Source: Euclidia mi (Eukaryota > Arthropoda > Insecta > Lepidoptera > Erebidae). From it: 64,000 nt of DNA. The stretch covers positions 88,479,086 to 88,543,085 of the forward strand of contig OX123190.2 in assembly GCA_944739405.2 (NCBI GenBank). Direction: 5' to 3'. Below the pieces are notes generated by a model. The model was not told the origin of the DNA. It ran no database searches and saw only the letters and a list, made by a program, of their open reading frames with translations. Below, piece by piece: positions 1-12,239 of this stretch. Positions within the stretch are counted from its first letter, which is position 1. The number at the start of each line of letters is the position of its first letter. Made by a program: the position numbers and the translations under genes.

Positions 1-461
1 TTGGTCCGTGTAGTGACGGAAATGTCAGTATTTGATTTAATTCTTCGGTTGACGTAAGAAGCGATCAAGGACAATAAACAAAGCAAATAGTATGTTGCGG
101 AAGAGACGGAAAACTCGCCATTAAACCTTACGCCAAGCCGTCTGACCAGCGTAGTAGAGCAGAACAAATCCTCCTATTGCATCACAATTCTATTGTGACG
201 CAAATTAGGAGAGTTTATGTTCAGTAGTGGACAAGAAGGCTGTATGATGACAACAATTGGTTGTCACTTTTTCAAATACTCATTGCTCATGAAATAATGT
301 AAGAGTCCATAAAAACATTAATATTTAATTTGAACAACAAAACCTCCAGCCCTACCATTTTCATTACAGTATCAGTGTGATCGCATTCAATAGTAATCGT
401 AATCCTTTTAGCGGGTAATTAACTAAACACGATATCAGCCAGATAGGGCGGTAATGTGAGG
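1..461. other. Unassigned non-coding sequence
   Basis: No credible reading frame, RNA gene or recognisable repeat is visible. Base composition is AT-rich like the rest of the window. Confidence 0.5.
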
Positions 462-2390
462 TGACTGTCTGTCGGTCAGTAATTGTGTGTCATTATATAT
501 ATTGAAGCGTCGCCTGGCGTCACGCGAGAGCGATGTCATGATAATGATCGTTTGTGTGGTGGACACAACTATTAGATATTCGTCATAAAACGTGGATGTC
601 ACGGTCACTTCGTGAAATTATGTCGCCATGTCTGTGCGTGACATCATCATCGTCCTAGCGTTATCCCAGTTGCATCCAAGACTTTTCGCCTTGGAGCCCT
701 GGGGTCCCCATACTAATCTTACCAGATTTGACAAAATATCAGCTTTTCTACAGCACGACTGTCGTCTGACCTCCACAACCAGAAGGGATAGCGATATTCC
801 ATGGTTTAGACCAGTATCAGTTTATTTGAGGGTACTGCCTCCCCGTAACGACTGTCAAAGATCTTCATGACAGCCGGGACCGACGGTTTAACGTACTCTC
901 CGAGGCACGAGACAAGCGATAATTAACAATTTAGTCTGTGAGTGTGTTAGTTTGTCTGTGGGTGATATGATTGTATCTATCAAATGAGCTGAGTTTGTAT
1001 TTATATACAATATTACTTTTCATTTGGAGTATTCCTTGTAGTTTGAAAGTTAAAGCTCTTGTTCTGCGTATAACACAGTCATGTTGTATTACACAATGGC
1101 TGGAGACAGTAGGTTTTACAGCGTGGTATATTTTCTACATGATGCAACGGTTGCTCTTTGGATTTTATGTCTACATAACGTCCTTTTTACTGAAAGCAAA
1201 AGACAGAAAAAGACAGAACACAAAACACCCAAAAATATTACGTACGCGCTGGAAAATATGTTAGACTACTAATACTGTGGTAAAAGGTTCATCGCACGTG
1301 TTGTAACACTGCAGTTTCTGCACCAACTTTAGCGTCCGTTATAAAGTGAGACGCTAATATCGCTGGCACCAGGTGGCTGGAATGACGCCTGTCTAAAAAT
1401 AAGGGAGAGTTGAAATTAAGTTCGTCTAGAGTTGATCAATTTAAAAATGAAGACTAAGTTTCAAGGAAAGCTAACATGCTAAAAACTTCATCATGGTCCA
1501 TACAATAAATTCTGGTGGCTCGCATAAAGAAGTGCAGGTTTCCTTATGATATTCTCCTTATGTACTTGCACTTACTACGCACTTCGACAAGTCAGTGGTG
1601 CGTGCGAGTTGGATTGCGAGACTCTACGTAACAGTAAGTTGGTATCTCCACTGTATCGCAACAGTATCGCTGCCTCTAAAACGTAGATATTTTATTCCTA
1701 TATGCAAATGTAGATGATATTTAAACGGCAAACTGATTATTCATCAACTCGGAGAACTTAAATGATAACGCGATACGAATGTTGCCATTTTTATTTCCCT
1801 CATAAATATTCATAACGTATGATGTAGCGATGCGCTAAGTCCGCACAAACATTCTGCACTCAACTAAACTCTCGTGTTCATCACTTTTAAAATGTTAATG
1901 TTAGCAATATGTCATTTTATTCCGAACAGTAGGTACCACACGACGTGTTACACTTTGAACTTTATTATGAGTATTTTTAAAGATTACTGACGCACACATA
2001 ACAGGTCCTGTGTCACAGGGAACTTAACAGACATTGAAGCAACAGTTACAAAGTACACCCAGACTCGATACAACAATTTGTGGATTATACAAAGTGTTGT
2101 CTCGTGAGGGGATCGGACTCACAAAACTCGCTCTACAGATATTCGTTCACTAATAAAATATCGCTTTGCACTAACTGGTCTGAAACTGCAACGAATTTTA
2201 ATTGACTTCCATGATCTAAATAGATTATTTCATTCGTGAATCTGCAATCATAGACACTTAAGTTTAATCTCAAGTAAAAAAGCGTCTGCGCCCGGCGCGT
2301 CGTCGCCAAATAACAAGTTGTTAGTTTGCTTTTCTTTCACGTCGCAAAGGATCTTCATTTTAGTATGATTTTTAGTGAGGACATATCTGG
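462..2390 (+). repeat. Dispersed duplication, copy 1 (partner at 46,680-48,375)
   Basis: Three blocks match the partner in the same order and orientation: about 462-600, about 1,270-1,390 and about 2,155-2,390. Examples are the shared GACTGTCTGTCGGTCA start and the long near-identical stretch around 2,165-2,300. The matching blocks are separated by unique insertions in each copy, so the pair is old or consists of two copies of an unnamed interspersed element. No protein is encoded. I cannot tell whether this is a segmental duplication or a transposable element. Confidence 0.75.
634..965 (+). repeat. Interspersed insertion within duplication copy 1
   Basis: This block is missing at the equivalent point of copy 2 (near 46,850). 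It is flanked by imperfect 13-bp repeats, CTGTGCGTGACAT at 632-644 and CTGTGGGTGATAT at 956-968, which look like an aged target-site duplication. The interior (CCGTAACGACTGTCAAAG, GACAGCCGGGACCGAC) belongs to a repeat family I associate with lepidopteran genomes. The 80-residue frame inside it is not a gene. Confidence 0.6.
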
Positions 2391-2468
2391 GAAGCTAGAG
2401 TGTGACATTTAATATTTTGTGCCACGATAACCAATTCCCACGCGGGCGGAGCCGCGAGCCAAATCTAG
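2316..2468 (+). mobile_element. Helitron 3' end (non-autonomous)
   Basis: The segment ends in CTAG followed by T at 2,465-2,469, the CTRR-T terminus expected of Helitrons. A GC-rich hairpin (CGCGGGCGGAGCCGCG, 2,441-2,456) lies about 8 nt upstream of it. The body (TTCTTTCACGTCGCAAAGGA) recurs at 48,315-48,370 in duplication copy 2, where the 5' part of the same element survives. No Rep/helicase is present, so this is a non-autonomous copy. The 5' TC terminus is not identifiable here. Confidence 0.6.
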
Positions 2469-5400
2469 TAATAATATAATTGACGCGTCATGAGAAGGAC
2501 CTTTTTTACTGTATATTCTGTAAGAAGGAAAGTTGCGGTAACGCATTTCTCATAACTATCTTAAACTGAAATAACAACTAAAATAAAATTAGTTATTAAC
2601 ATTTCCGTTCATGCATCGCGTAGTCAACCGTCTCGCACACAAATAAACATCTAACTTCCGGGCTGGGGGTTGTATTCGGTAAGAGTAATGTAAGATAGCT
2701 AGTACAGAGGGTCCTACACATTTCTAACTCCTGATTGATACGTACATGATAATGTAAAATTATATTCTGCTCTGTAAAATTTGACATTCATATTTGGTGT
2801 CATGATTTGTGCGGCGTCTATAACGAGGGCTTTATCATGAGTTCGCTTATTACGACGCGATGTGTATGTGCCGGGGAAGCTGACACTCGCGCGAATGAAA
2901 ATGTGATTCTCAACGATACAAGCTGCTTGAGTACCTAATTAAATTAAGAGGAAATTTACCCGCCTGACGTTTAGCTGATTCAATTTTGTACTTAATTTGT
3001 GAAGCTTTTGAATTAAACCTCGCTTGGCTAATTAAGCTGAGTAGGCAGAAAAAAGTTAATGGTTTAATTGACTCTGGAAGATTGAAGATGTTTTGGCTTT
3101 GTCATTTAGCGTAGGTAAGTAGGTATCTACCTAATGATACTGACGGGTGTGTAAACGATGTTGTGGGAAAAGAATGTAAGGATCGTGTTCTATAGACCTG
3201 GTACAATATAATCGACAAATCAAATATAAATTATGATTTGGTAAATGATTTTGCCATTATAAATACATTAAAATACGTTAATGTTAGTTAAATATTTCAT
3301 AGACTACACACCTAACGCATTTAGTTGGCGTTAAAAATATGAATGCATTGATTGTGGCTAAGTATTGTTTATACTATAACAAACTGCACTTTTGCCGCTC
3401 AATAGATTCCTAACACATAGACGAGTCAGGTAGGATAGAAATATTTAGCAAGAAAAACACACGTTTTACAAATTCTAGTATCTCTTAATCAAATAATTTA
3501 TCCGTAACCTTTCCACATATTTTACAACAATAATTATGATTCCTGAGCTTTGAACAAAGGTTGTTTGGTTCATATGTCTACTATATTATTGTCTACTTCC
3601 AAAATTTTACTTCCAGTGTCTCGCTAGTTTGATTGTATATCTGAAAGGCGTCGAAGGAATACCTGTTTGTTGAAGTTTGTTTCAATGCAATTTATTTTTT
3701 TCATGTGCGTGTTCTGTGTGAGCTGTTAGGATAGAAAACTTAATAATTCCTTGTTCTACTGTGTGAAATGGATACTGGAGTTTGGATATAGTAATAACAT
3801 AAAAAGTTGTAAATCATCATTTCATTTTACTTGATTTCCCGAAACATTTTTTAACAAAGCTAAGCTATTTAACATACCTATATAGTACTTATGATCATAT
3901 TTATTGCAATCTTGCAATTGTGGATACTGAATTTTGTATTCTCTAAGAAATATAAATACAGCCTTAGTGCTAATAAAATCCAGAAATAAAACTGTTATTT
4001 AGTTAGTATCTCTCAGGAACATCTTTTCCAGAAAATACTACAAGAGGTTAACCTCAGTTTAAATGTTCAAAGCAACGTTTTGTTTTCATTGCAAACGTTC
4101 ACTACGTTGCCTTCAGTGGTTGCCAAATCGAATACAATTTCCTGTTGAAATAAACAGCTCCGTCCCGATTGTGTAAGCATCAACTCTATTTGTTCTAGTA
4201 GCTCGGGTTTACACTTATTAATACGAATGTAAAATTCTTGTCTTAAGACCAATAGTATTATTGGAACACTGAAGATGTCCGATTCTGATTTTATAAATGT
4301 AACTTGATTTGCCGAAACAGATTAGCAAAGGGAAGCAACGTTAGCAGAGGTCACCACTTGGATGGCATTTACATCAGACCGGTACCGTACTTCAGAAAGC
4401 TAGCAAAACCACCAAAATAGAAATATTAACTGGATTATTTAGCACATTCCTATTGGATTATTAGATAAACTGACAAACTTCAAACAATACAGACTAAAGC
4501 GTAAATACAGACTAAAGCGTAAATACTACACTATGTAGCGTATTCTATCCAAGTCTATATTTTTCATATAAACACGTCGCTCTCGTCGGACCTGCGCTTG
4601 CTGTGACATTGGCCGAATGGTTTCCCGAGTAAACAATGTTGCAACCGAATAAACATACAGTATAGTTACTTTTCGGTAAGGATACGGATCGCTACCTAAA
4701 AGTAAATAGTTTTGACAAAGCCCTTCAAACCCAATTTCAACCTTTGGGGATCTAAATACAGCTGTCAAATTACAAGTTGTGAGTTTCAGTTGTCTACGAT
4801 ATAGAATAAAAATACTATTTTAATAATTCTGTAGAACATTATATTTAGCTTAATTGAAAGTATTGTGAATCGGCACCTACAGTAAAGCTACCGATCTTGT
4901 TGATAATATTCTGTCAAGTCTGGCTTGTGGTATGTTCCTTATCAAGTTTCGCACGAAAATATGATGAAACAAAACTCAAGATAATTTATCACAATCATCT
5001 AGGAACGTGATGGAAAAATACTGAATTTTTGGTACCGGTATTTTTTGGAGGCTTGTTATATTAAGACCCAAGTTCACCCACAATGATATAACGGTCGATT
5101 GCAAAAACAACTGTTTAAAGTTAAACATTAAGATAAACAGAGATCGTTTTTTTACTGTTCACCAGTGCCGTTTGGGTGCCGGTTAGAAAACCGGACGTTT
5201 TTGAATGAAATGAGTGAGAAATGTAACATTGCCAAATGAAAATGAACCATTACAACATCAAATGACGTTTACTTGTACAACTCTTTTAAACAATCGTATA
5301 ATATTGTAATGCAGTCAAGTTCAGACGTTGTATTTTTTGTTATTTTTCTTTTAAGGAGTATTACGAAATTTTTTGGCAGGAATAATTTTATGACATTTGT

Positions 5401-6800
5401 CATTGTTATTGTTTATTGTGTAGAAATGCCATAACCATTTCAAAAGAGGTTTTAAAACGTGAAAAGTTATCACTGAGCACATCAAAGGATTACTTTCTGA
5501 TTTCATAAGGAACCTTAAGAAAAAAATGGCTGATAGGAACCGTACCAGCAATTTGAGTCTTAACGAAAGAAATATTTTGAGTGATTATATTCACCATCCA
5601 TTAAAAAGTTAAATACGAACCTCCTTTTGTTTTTATATGAAACTGTTTTGTTGACAAATAAATGTAACAAGTAAACAAAATGTCACATTGACAGCGATAA
5701 CCAACGTTTAAACGCGTTAAACATGGATGCGTGGCTCGGTTAAAATAACGGCCCGATTTAGCATTTTAACTGATGTATAAGGTATGGCGAACATGAAAAT
5801 TGAACTAAACAGTTGGTTACAAATTTAAACATCTGTTAAGGTGTGGGTGAACACCGGCCTAAGTGATATAAAAATGTATCTGATAAAACGTAATATTCGT
5901 ATAAGTTTAGCAAAAATGCCGCATGGCAATTGCTGCCATGCTAGCGAAATATACAAGATTTCTCAGGCCTACGCCTAAACTTTTTATTATTTGAGGAAGT
6001 AGAGTTAATGTGAAAGTTTGTGTTCAATTTAAAAAAAAAAACGCGTTTAATATACCTACATATAGGTAATTATTTTAAATGGAGAAGCTGATATTCTGCC
6101 AAATCTGTTTAAACCAGTAAGCGGTAATAAACACAGTTTAATGTAATAAGTTCCTTTTAGGTACAACTTCTGCACCAGGTATAAATCCTGTATCGCTTGA
6201 CACAGTATTTAATATCTTAACACTCATTGAATTAACAGATACGAGGAACACCCAGACTTGTAACAACAATCTTTAAATCACATAAAATGTTTTCTCGTGT
6301 AGGGAACGAACCTATAACACTTATCGCAGTAGTAAACGATTGAATTCTAGTTATTTTGTAAGTAATAGACCAATTGAACTATACACAATATCGTCAGGCA
6401 GACTTGATCTGTGAGGACAATCACATATTTTGATCTGCCATGTTTCTTGTTCATCGAACAAACGAAGTCGACAGTGACATGTTTAAACATGCGTAACAAT
6501 ATGGACGCGATGCCATACTATGTTATTTTCTCTATCTTCCTCTGAAATAAAACAGCAATTATAACGCGCATAGGCGCTCAACTTTGCCATTTCAAAGGTT
6601 ATACGTCACTCAGTGTTGTCGGTAGGTATAACAAAGCTACACATATTAATATTGTATTATAATAATAACATTAGATTGCTTGTAATAATAATGATTGCTG
6701 GGTTTCAATTTCGACAGGTAACAGATAGACCCACAAGTGTGTTAAAAGTAAGTAGTTCATTTAAAATTATATTATTTCTTTTGTTAACTTATCTAGGTAT
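2469..6800. other. Unassigned non-coding sequence
   Basis: Apart from the diffuse inverted-repeat pair at about 5,065-5,845 no gene or recognised element is visible. The short open frames are AT-rich, lack domains and look like chance. Confidence 0.5.
5065..5845. repeat. Possible decayed MITE with inverted ends
   Basis: The left end (GTTCACCCACAATGATATAA, about 5,068) resembles the reverse complement of the right end (TTAAGGTGTGGGTGAAC, about 5,837). An AACTGTTTA motif lies inside both ends. The spacing of about 780 bp would fit a non-autonomous DNA transposon. Similarity is patchy and no target-site duplication is visible. Confidence 0.3.
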
Positions 6801-6814
6801 GTCAGGATCGTTGC

Positions 6815-6879
6815 AAATGGCGTTCCGTAGTCTCTGCCTACCCCTCCGGGAAACAAGCGTGGGTCTATGTATGTATGTT
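6815..6879 (+). repeat. SINE/LINE 3' tail fragment
   Basis: CTCTGCCTACCCCTCCGGGA followed by GTGGGTCTATGTATGTATGT is the same 3' tail that ends the SINEs elsewhere in this window (60,118-60,378, for example). Only the tail is present. Confidence 0.6.
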
Positions 6880-6889
6880 AACTGAACTG

Positions 6890-7544
6890 AAAATAAATTC
6901 ACAAAACCTATTATTATATTGTGGATGGTTGGTTATGGGACCTGAATGGTTTGCGGTGCATGGCTACTCGAGGTTGACACTTTCGGTAACTTTATATCTT
7001 CCAAAAATACGTATTTTTGAAGTTTTAATTTGACCGCTAGCAGTTGTGAAGTTCCGGTCATCACTTTGGTCACCTTTCCTTGAATGTTCAAACACTTCTA
7101 GCAACATTTTTAGCGATCTTTTTCTGGGTGCATTCATCATGACGATTTTATTGCGAATTAAGAGTAACTATTAGCAAAAACACAAATAAAATACTTCAGT
7201 ATCTACTGACTGCACTAGCCTGTACTGACTAGTTCCTGTGGTGTGACTATAAACCTACAAATTGGATACAATTTGAAGTGACAAACCTAAATATATACTT
7301 GTCTCTTTCTGGTTTAAATGATTTCAATGATAAATCACCTGCGCACCTGACAGAAAGAACCTACTTTCAATGCCGCATCAAACGAAAGTCTAATACAAGT
7401 CAAAATTGGCATGTACCGCATTCAACGTGTTAAATTATTTACGTGTGCAGGTGTGCGCAAAATAAAAATATTTTGTTCTGTGTTTTTATTACTTAAGTTT
7501 TTTTTTATGAATATGGAAAGTCTCCAAAATAAATATTTATTATT
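6890..7544. other. Unassigned non-coding sequence
   Basis: No gene, RNA or recognisable repeat was seen. Confidence 0.45.
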
Positions 7545-8345
7545 ATTATTTGTTTCTCTATCACGGCTATTCTTTATTATTATTAACCTTTGATGTTAAA
7601 AGAATAACCGGCCCTTTGGCAGGCGTACACGGAGACATTATTCCAACGCGTAGAGGCACTTTAAGAATTTTAATCTAGAATGTGATGGGATACCTGCTGA
7701 GGCGCCTCCATAACTGCACTATTAAGTGAAGTCACAGATTAGCCGCAGCAGGTGCAAGACTATTGCTACTTGTATGGAACCTAATTATTCTGGGCTATTT
7801 GGATGGATGTTTAATGGATTGGTCTAGGTGAATACTATGGATGAAAAATGGCACCTGCCCTATATACTCTTATAGTATGTCGAAAAGGGGCAGGTGGTGA
7901 CTCGCCAACTCACTGGATGGGCCCTCTCTAGATAGCCGCCAAGGCAAACAAACTGCAACAAGAGGGCAACACCGGTGTGAGCGGCTAGGGGTGTAGAGCG
8001 GTGCGGCACCGGTTTCGCCATCGCGGGCCTCGTAACAACGGGGGCCCGGAGCGGGTTTCCCCGTAATTACGCCTTTGACAATGACACTTCCACCCCCGAG
8101 CAAATAGCTCTTGCAACTTCCCTCTGGCCGGCCGACCAAGGCAAGCCAAAGTCGAGGGTCCTGCAGGCGCTCTTGGTAATCCACTCCAACTAGCCATTAT
8201 TGGCTAGTTGGAGTAGATTTGCAAGCCGGAGACGAGGCCCTGACCGACCCTCTGAAGCATTCAGGACCGCAGTGTCGCCACACACATTCAGCTCGCCACA
8301 AAGCTGCCCTGCGGTTTGTAAGCTTTCTTTCTATCCTGTAATATT
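7545..8345 (+). repeat. Approximately 800-bp interspersed repeat, copy 1
   Basis: This matches a second copy that is split by a LINE: left part 18,160-18,267, right part 21,304-21,990. It starts near GTTTCTCTATCACGGCTATT and ends near TGCCCTGCGGTTTGTAAGC. The interior is GC-rich with open frames on both strands, but the frames differ between copies, so coding is not supported. The class is unknown; it could be the terminal part of a LINE or a non-autonomous element. Confidence 0.7.
8183..8214. repeat. Perfect hairpin, 14-nt arms, 4-nt loop
   Basis: ACTCCAACTAGCCA, then TTAT, then its exact reverse complement. The paralogous position at about 21,848 has only the first part of the arm, so the second arm was probably gained here. 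Confidence 0.85.
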
Positions 8346-9884
8346 TATATCACAAGATAAAGGTGAGCTTTGAAAGCTGTTACTCTGCCATCTGAGATTG
8401 CGTTAGTCTCATGATGAGGTTAACGACTGCCCCAGAGGGGTTTTATTATTATTTTTATTAAAACGTTTAAGATGGTCTACGAAACCAATGTGCCTGGTAA
8501 ACGTTTTTTGTGCACCGCGAAAAGATTGATCCATCCTTATTGACATATTCATAGCCTTCCCTAAATAACTTTTGACCACATCGTTGACTAAAATCCGACG
8601 ACGATACTAGTCAGACACACGTTTCTTACAACCACCCAAACCACACTCATTCAAATTAGCTTATTGGACGTATTAGTCATCAAATTATTGTGTGAGCCTG
8701 TCTTTCTTGTACAGTCTTATTCATGCATTGTTTTCTAAGTTACTATTTATTTACCTATTGCAAGATCCATTTATATTACAAAGGCATTGTGTATTATCCA
8801 TAACGATACACATTGTCTGAAAGTAACAACAACATTACAGAATAATCCGGAACCATAACGACGCCGTTACACGGGCCCACGTTGGGCGCCAGTGTAACGT
8901 TTGTTGGTGTGTTGAGAGATAAATTAAATAGTACTGTGGTTGGTTACAACATATATTTATGTTGGCAGGCGTTACACAAAATAAACCCGGTAGCTAAAGT
9001 TACCTTTAGCTACCGGGTTTATTGATGAGCTGAGACTCAGGGCAGGGTAGGCAAGCAGGCTGACGAGGCTTCGGCGCTCCAGCAGAAAAGTAGCACTTAT
9101 CTTCAGTGGTGTCCAGGGTCCAAGAGAGAGCGAATCGCTGTCGCACCGCGGTATTTATGTGCCGCTGGTAAGCGAGGCGGCCAGTCAGAAGTAGTGGGGG
9201 TAGCGCGACGACTACCACGTCACAGAGTTTCTAATGCAATTTATTTAATTTTATACTATTCTTGTCGAGAACTCTATTGGAAATACTTTTTTTTTCAAAT
9301 AACAAAGGACATGTTCGTTATTTCTCTAAACATTTGATATTGTTTCTTTATTGTAGAAGCTGAAACATAGCTCGAATAAATTATAGGTACACCACTATTC
9401 TTTAATTAGTACAAAAACTTTAAGGACATATTAGCGAAGACATTATTATCATATATGTGACATAAGAATTTCATAATATCTAAAAATAGCAAAAGTTATA
9501 ATCATTTGTTTTTATAAAAAATCTCACCTAAATTATGGACATATTTTACAATCCATTCATTACTTCATTGATAGTACTTACTTTCCGTCCTACTCATATG
9601 CATTCTTTCAGTCGCACTTAGACAATAAAATGAAATAAATCAATAAGTGTAGGACTGTAGGTAGTTACTTTTTATTTTTTTTTATTCTACCCTCTCTTTC
9701 ATACTTTATCCGGACTTAGGACTGGCAAAATTTACCGTTTTACAAGTAATTGAATACGGAGGTATGTAATTAGAAAGCAAACAAATATCAAAATAAAATA
9801 AGGTATTCTGTAATGAAAAAAAAAGAGTAATTTTGGCGTATTTATGAAGTTAGAATCTTCTGCTATTTACAAATATTATTTCAT
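8346..9884. other. Unassigned non-coding sequence with one hairpin
   Basis: No gene is recognisable. The 70-residue minus-strand frame at 9,006-9,218 begins in a hairpin arm and has no domain. Confidence 0.45.
8980..9023. repeat. Perfect hairpin, 20-nt arms, 4-nt loop
   Basis: AATAAACCCGGTAGCTAAAG at 8,980-8,999 is followed by TTAC and its exact reverse complement at 9,004-9,023. No flanking target duplication suggests a MITE. Confidence 0.9.
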
Positions 9885-9965
9885 CATCGTCATGTCAGCC
9901 TAGAGACGTCTACTGCTGGACATAGGCCTCCCACAAGGTTCTCCACACAGACCGATTTTGAGCCG
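9885..9965 (+). repeat. LINE-type 3' fragment
   Basis: The motif CTGCTGGACATAGGCCTCCC is a hallmark of a repeat that I associate with lepidopteran LINE 3' regions. Only about 80 bp remain. Confidence 0.45.
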
Positions 9966-10011
9966 CCTGCATCTAATTATTATTTACTTAAGTAGGTATT
10001 ATTTACTAAAC

Positions 10012-10294
10012 TTACAAGTATTTCCATTGTCCTTCGAAATGTCCACCACCATTGTCAATACACAGAGAGACACGTTTTATTAAATTGTTTTTTAACGAGA
10101 GAAGTACGCTTCTGTCTTTTCAATTCGTCAAAAGCGTCCAATATGCGCTGTTTTAATTGTTCGACACTAACCGGCTCACTTTTGTACACTCACAAAAAGA
10201 AGTCCATGTACACAGCTGCACTCGCGATTCCTCCACTCAAAAAGTACGCACGAAGCATAGCTACATACTCCCGGGATGTGAACTGACAAGCCAT
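10012..10294 (-). pseudogene. Internally deleted DDE transposase (DUF4817/Tc1-mariner type)
   Basis: The minus-strand frame starts at ATG 10,292-10,294 with MACQFTSREYVAMLRAYFLS, which resembles the N-terminal helix-turn-helix (DUF4817-like) region of a family of arthropod DDE transposases. After about 34 residues there is a stop. The following sequence resembles the C-terminal end of the same family: EPVSVEQLKQRI and, in a neighbouring frame, CIDNGGGHFEGQWKYL, ending at the stop 10,012-10,014. The catalytic DDE core is absent, so this is a deletion derivative with a frameshift. The assignment rests on remembered family motifs. Confidence 0.6.
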
Positions 10295-11665
10295 CGCGTC
10301 GGACAAACGTAAACAAACAATTAACTGAAGCGCTCAGTTCCGCTAGCAATTTAGCACTGATTGTCGCATCAGGACGCTACGCGCGGCGCGGGCGCAGAGG
10401 AGCAGAGGGGAATTTATCAATGGAGCAGTTTACTACTGTGTTACTATTCATAGTACGCGGGTCGGTCATAGTCTTAGTTATGCATTTACCAATTATTACG
10501 TATTTTTGTGGACGGTTTTGATACAGTTTTTAGACTTAGTGTTTTTATTTTTTTGTTTCGCGTATAAATGAATTGATCGCCAACCACCGGTGTATGTTTT
10601 TATGTATGTAACTTGTTGTGTGGAGTCAAAATAAATTTTATTTCATTTCATTTATTTCATTTCATTCATTTCACCGTCCACTCATACAAGGATTTGTCCT
10701 TCATTACCCCACCGGCCAGAGAAGTTGGTAGAGGGTTCGAAGTCTAGTTCTCCGTGTCTTGCCAAATATGCTATTACTTCTTGCATTTTCCTTAGTCACC
10801 TTAAACGACACCTTAGAAATGAAACCGAGGAATGACATTGTATTCTTAATCGATTGATGAGAGACTTTAGCAATGGAGCTATTCAACGCGAGGCCTACGC
10901 GGTGCAATCACGCGCTTTTCATTTAAATTACTTCTGTGCATCATGACAGTGTAAATGGTGTACAATAAAGCATTATTTTTCTATAAATCTACCTATCTAG
11001 TTTTGCACTGCAAGACAGGCGCTTAAACTGCTGCATCAAAAACTTGATCTAAACAGTGAAATGATTACAATTTGTTGAACAGTATATATAGCATACAGTA
11101 CATATACTTAGCTGAAGAAATTATCTATAATACTAATAGAAAGTAATCGAAGAAGTATGTAAAATTAATAAAACATAATGTTTTCTGTTTTGAACTGTCT
11201 TGTTGTTATAAGAAATGCGCTTATAGCTCATTAGCTTAGCTAAACATAATATTATTTGTAAGAGTATTATTTGTAATAAAAGGACCCGATCAAGTTTTGA
11301 ATAAAATCTATTTGTGTTGATCCTTGTGAATCCTTTCACAAAATAACATTAACTCAACGATCGTTTGTCTTAAATAAATCGGGCTGTTCCGAAGTAAAAC
11401 GGCTTTTAGATCTTATATACATGATATACAATCATCCCATGGCACCCGTTAAGATAATCGTTACACCAGAAATGGGAAATGCTTGCTGTGCTTCTGCGAA
11501 CGTTTCATCCCATAAAGCTGAATGATCCATTCTTATAATATGTCTATACATAAAATATTATAATCGTTTCGTTTTATTGCTCGAGAAAAATCTCTCTCCT
11601 CTTTTGCTTGACATTTCTGGAAATGGAATTTGAAAGTAGGAAAGCTTAAGACTTAATTTTGACAT
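10295..11665. other. Unassigned non-coding sequence
   Basis: A short GC-rich patch (10,375-10,410) is followed by AT-rich sequence. No gene or recognised repeat was seen. Confidence 0.45.
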
Positions 11666-11979
11666 AAAATAATATTATTTTTAAATAAAAAGGAACCAAC
11701 TTAAAAACACTTAAGAACTAAAAAGCAAAAAATAATTGGTTATGGAGCAAAACTTTTTGGAGTCGGTGCCAAGCCAAGTATTTCTGATCTGACTATAAAA
11801 CCTCTACACTTTTTTATATCACTTTCGTTGTTGATAGAATAGGTAGTTTGTAATTTAGTAACTTTTTGCGTAAGGGCACCAACTCCAAAAAGTTTTGCTC
11901 CATAACCAATTATTTTTTGCTTTTTAGTTCTTAAGTGTCTTTAAGTCGGTTCCTTTTTATTTAAAAATAATATTATTTT
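11666..11979. repeat. Long inverted repeat (105-nt arms, about 104-nt loop)
   Basis: The left arm at 11,666-11,770 and the right arm at 11,875-11,979 are reverse complements with only about three or four mismatches. Both arms contain the GCAAAAAATAATTGGTTATG block. The spacer is AT-rich and has no reading frame. This may be a fold-back element or the terminal part of the repeat that includes the 120-bp array to its right. Transcripts would form a long stem. Confidence 0.85.
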
Positions 11980-12239
11980 TTGCTTTTTAGTGGTATAGTA
12001 ATAAAACAATAGTAATAGGTGGTAAGTAGGTACATAGGATAGTGTAGCTGGTACATGATGGGGAGGCTTTCCTTACTTGCCTCAGTTCTGAAATGTAGAC
12101 CTGTAACTTTCTGGCAATTTCAAGTATTTTTTTTTGTTTTCAACTAGCCTAAACACGTTCGTTTCAGTTGCATCATCAGATCCCGAAAATCATCCAGTAC
12201 CAAAGTGTTTGCCAAGACAAAACAAATGAGCCTAAACTC

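Noticed and set aside
628..870. 80-residue plus-strand open frame
   Set aside because: It lies within the interspersed insertion at 634-965 and shows no protein family; the same repeat family is non-coding.
7870..8197. Overlapping minus-strand frames in the approximately 800-bp repeat
   Set aside because: The second copy has different frames and frameshifts relative to these; GC-rich repeat sequence gives long chance frames on both strands.
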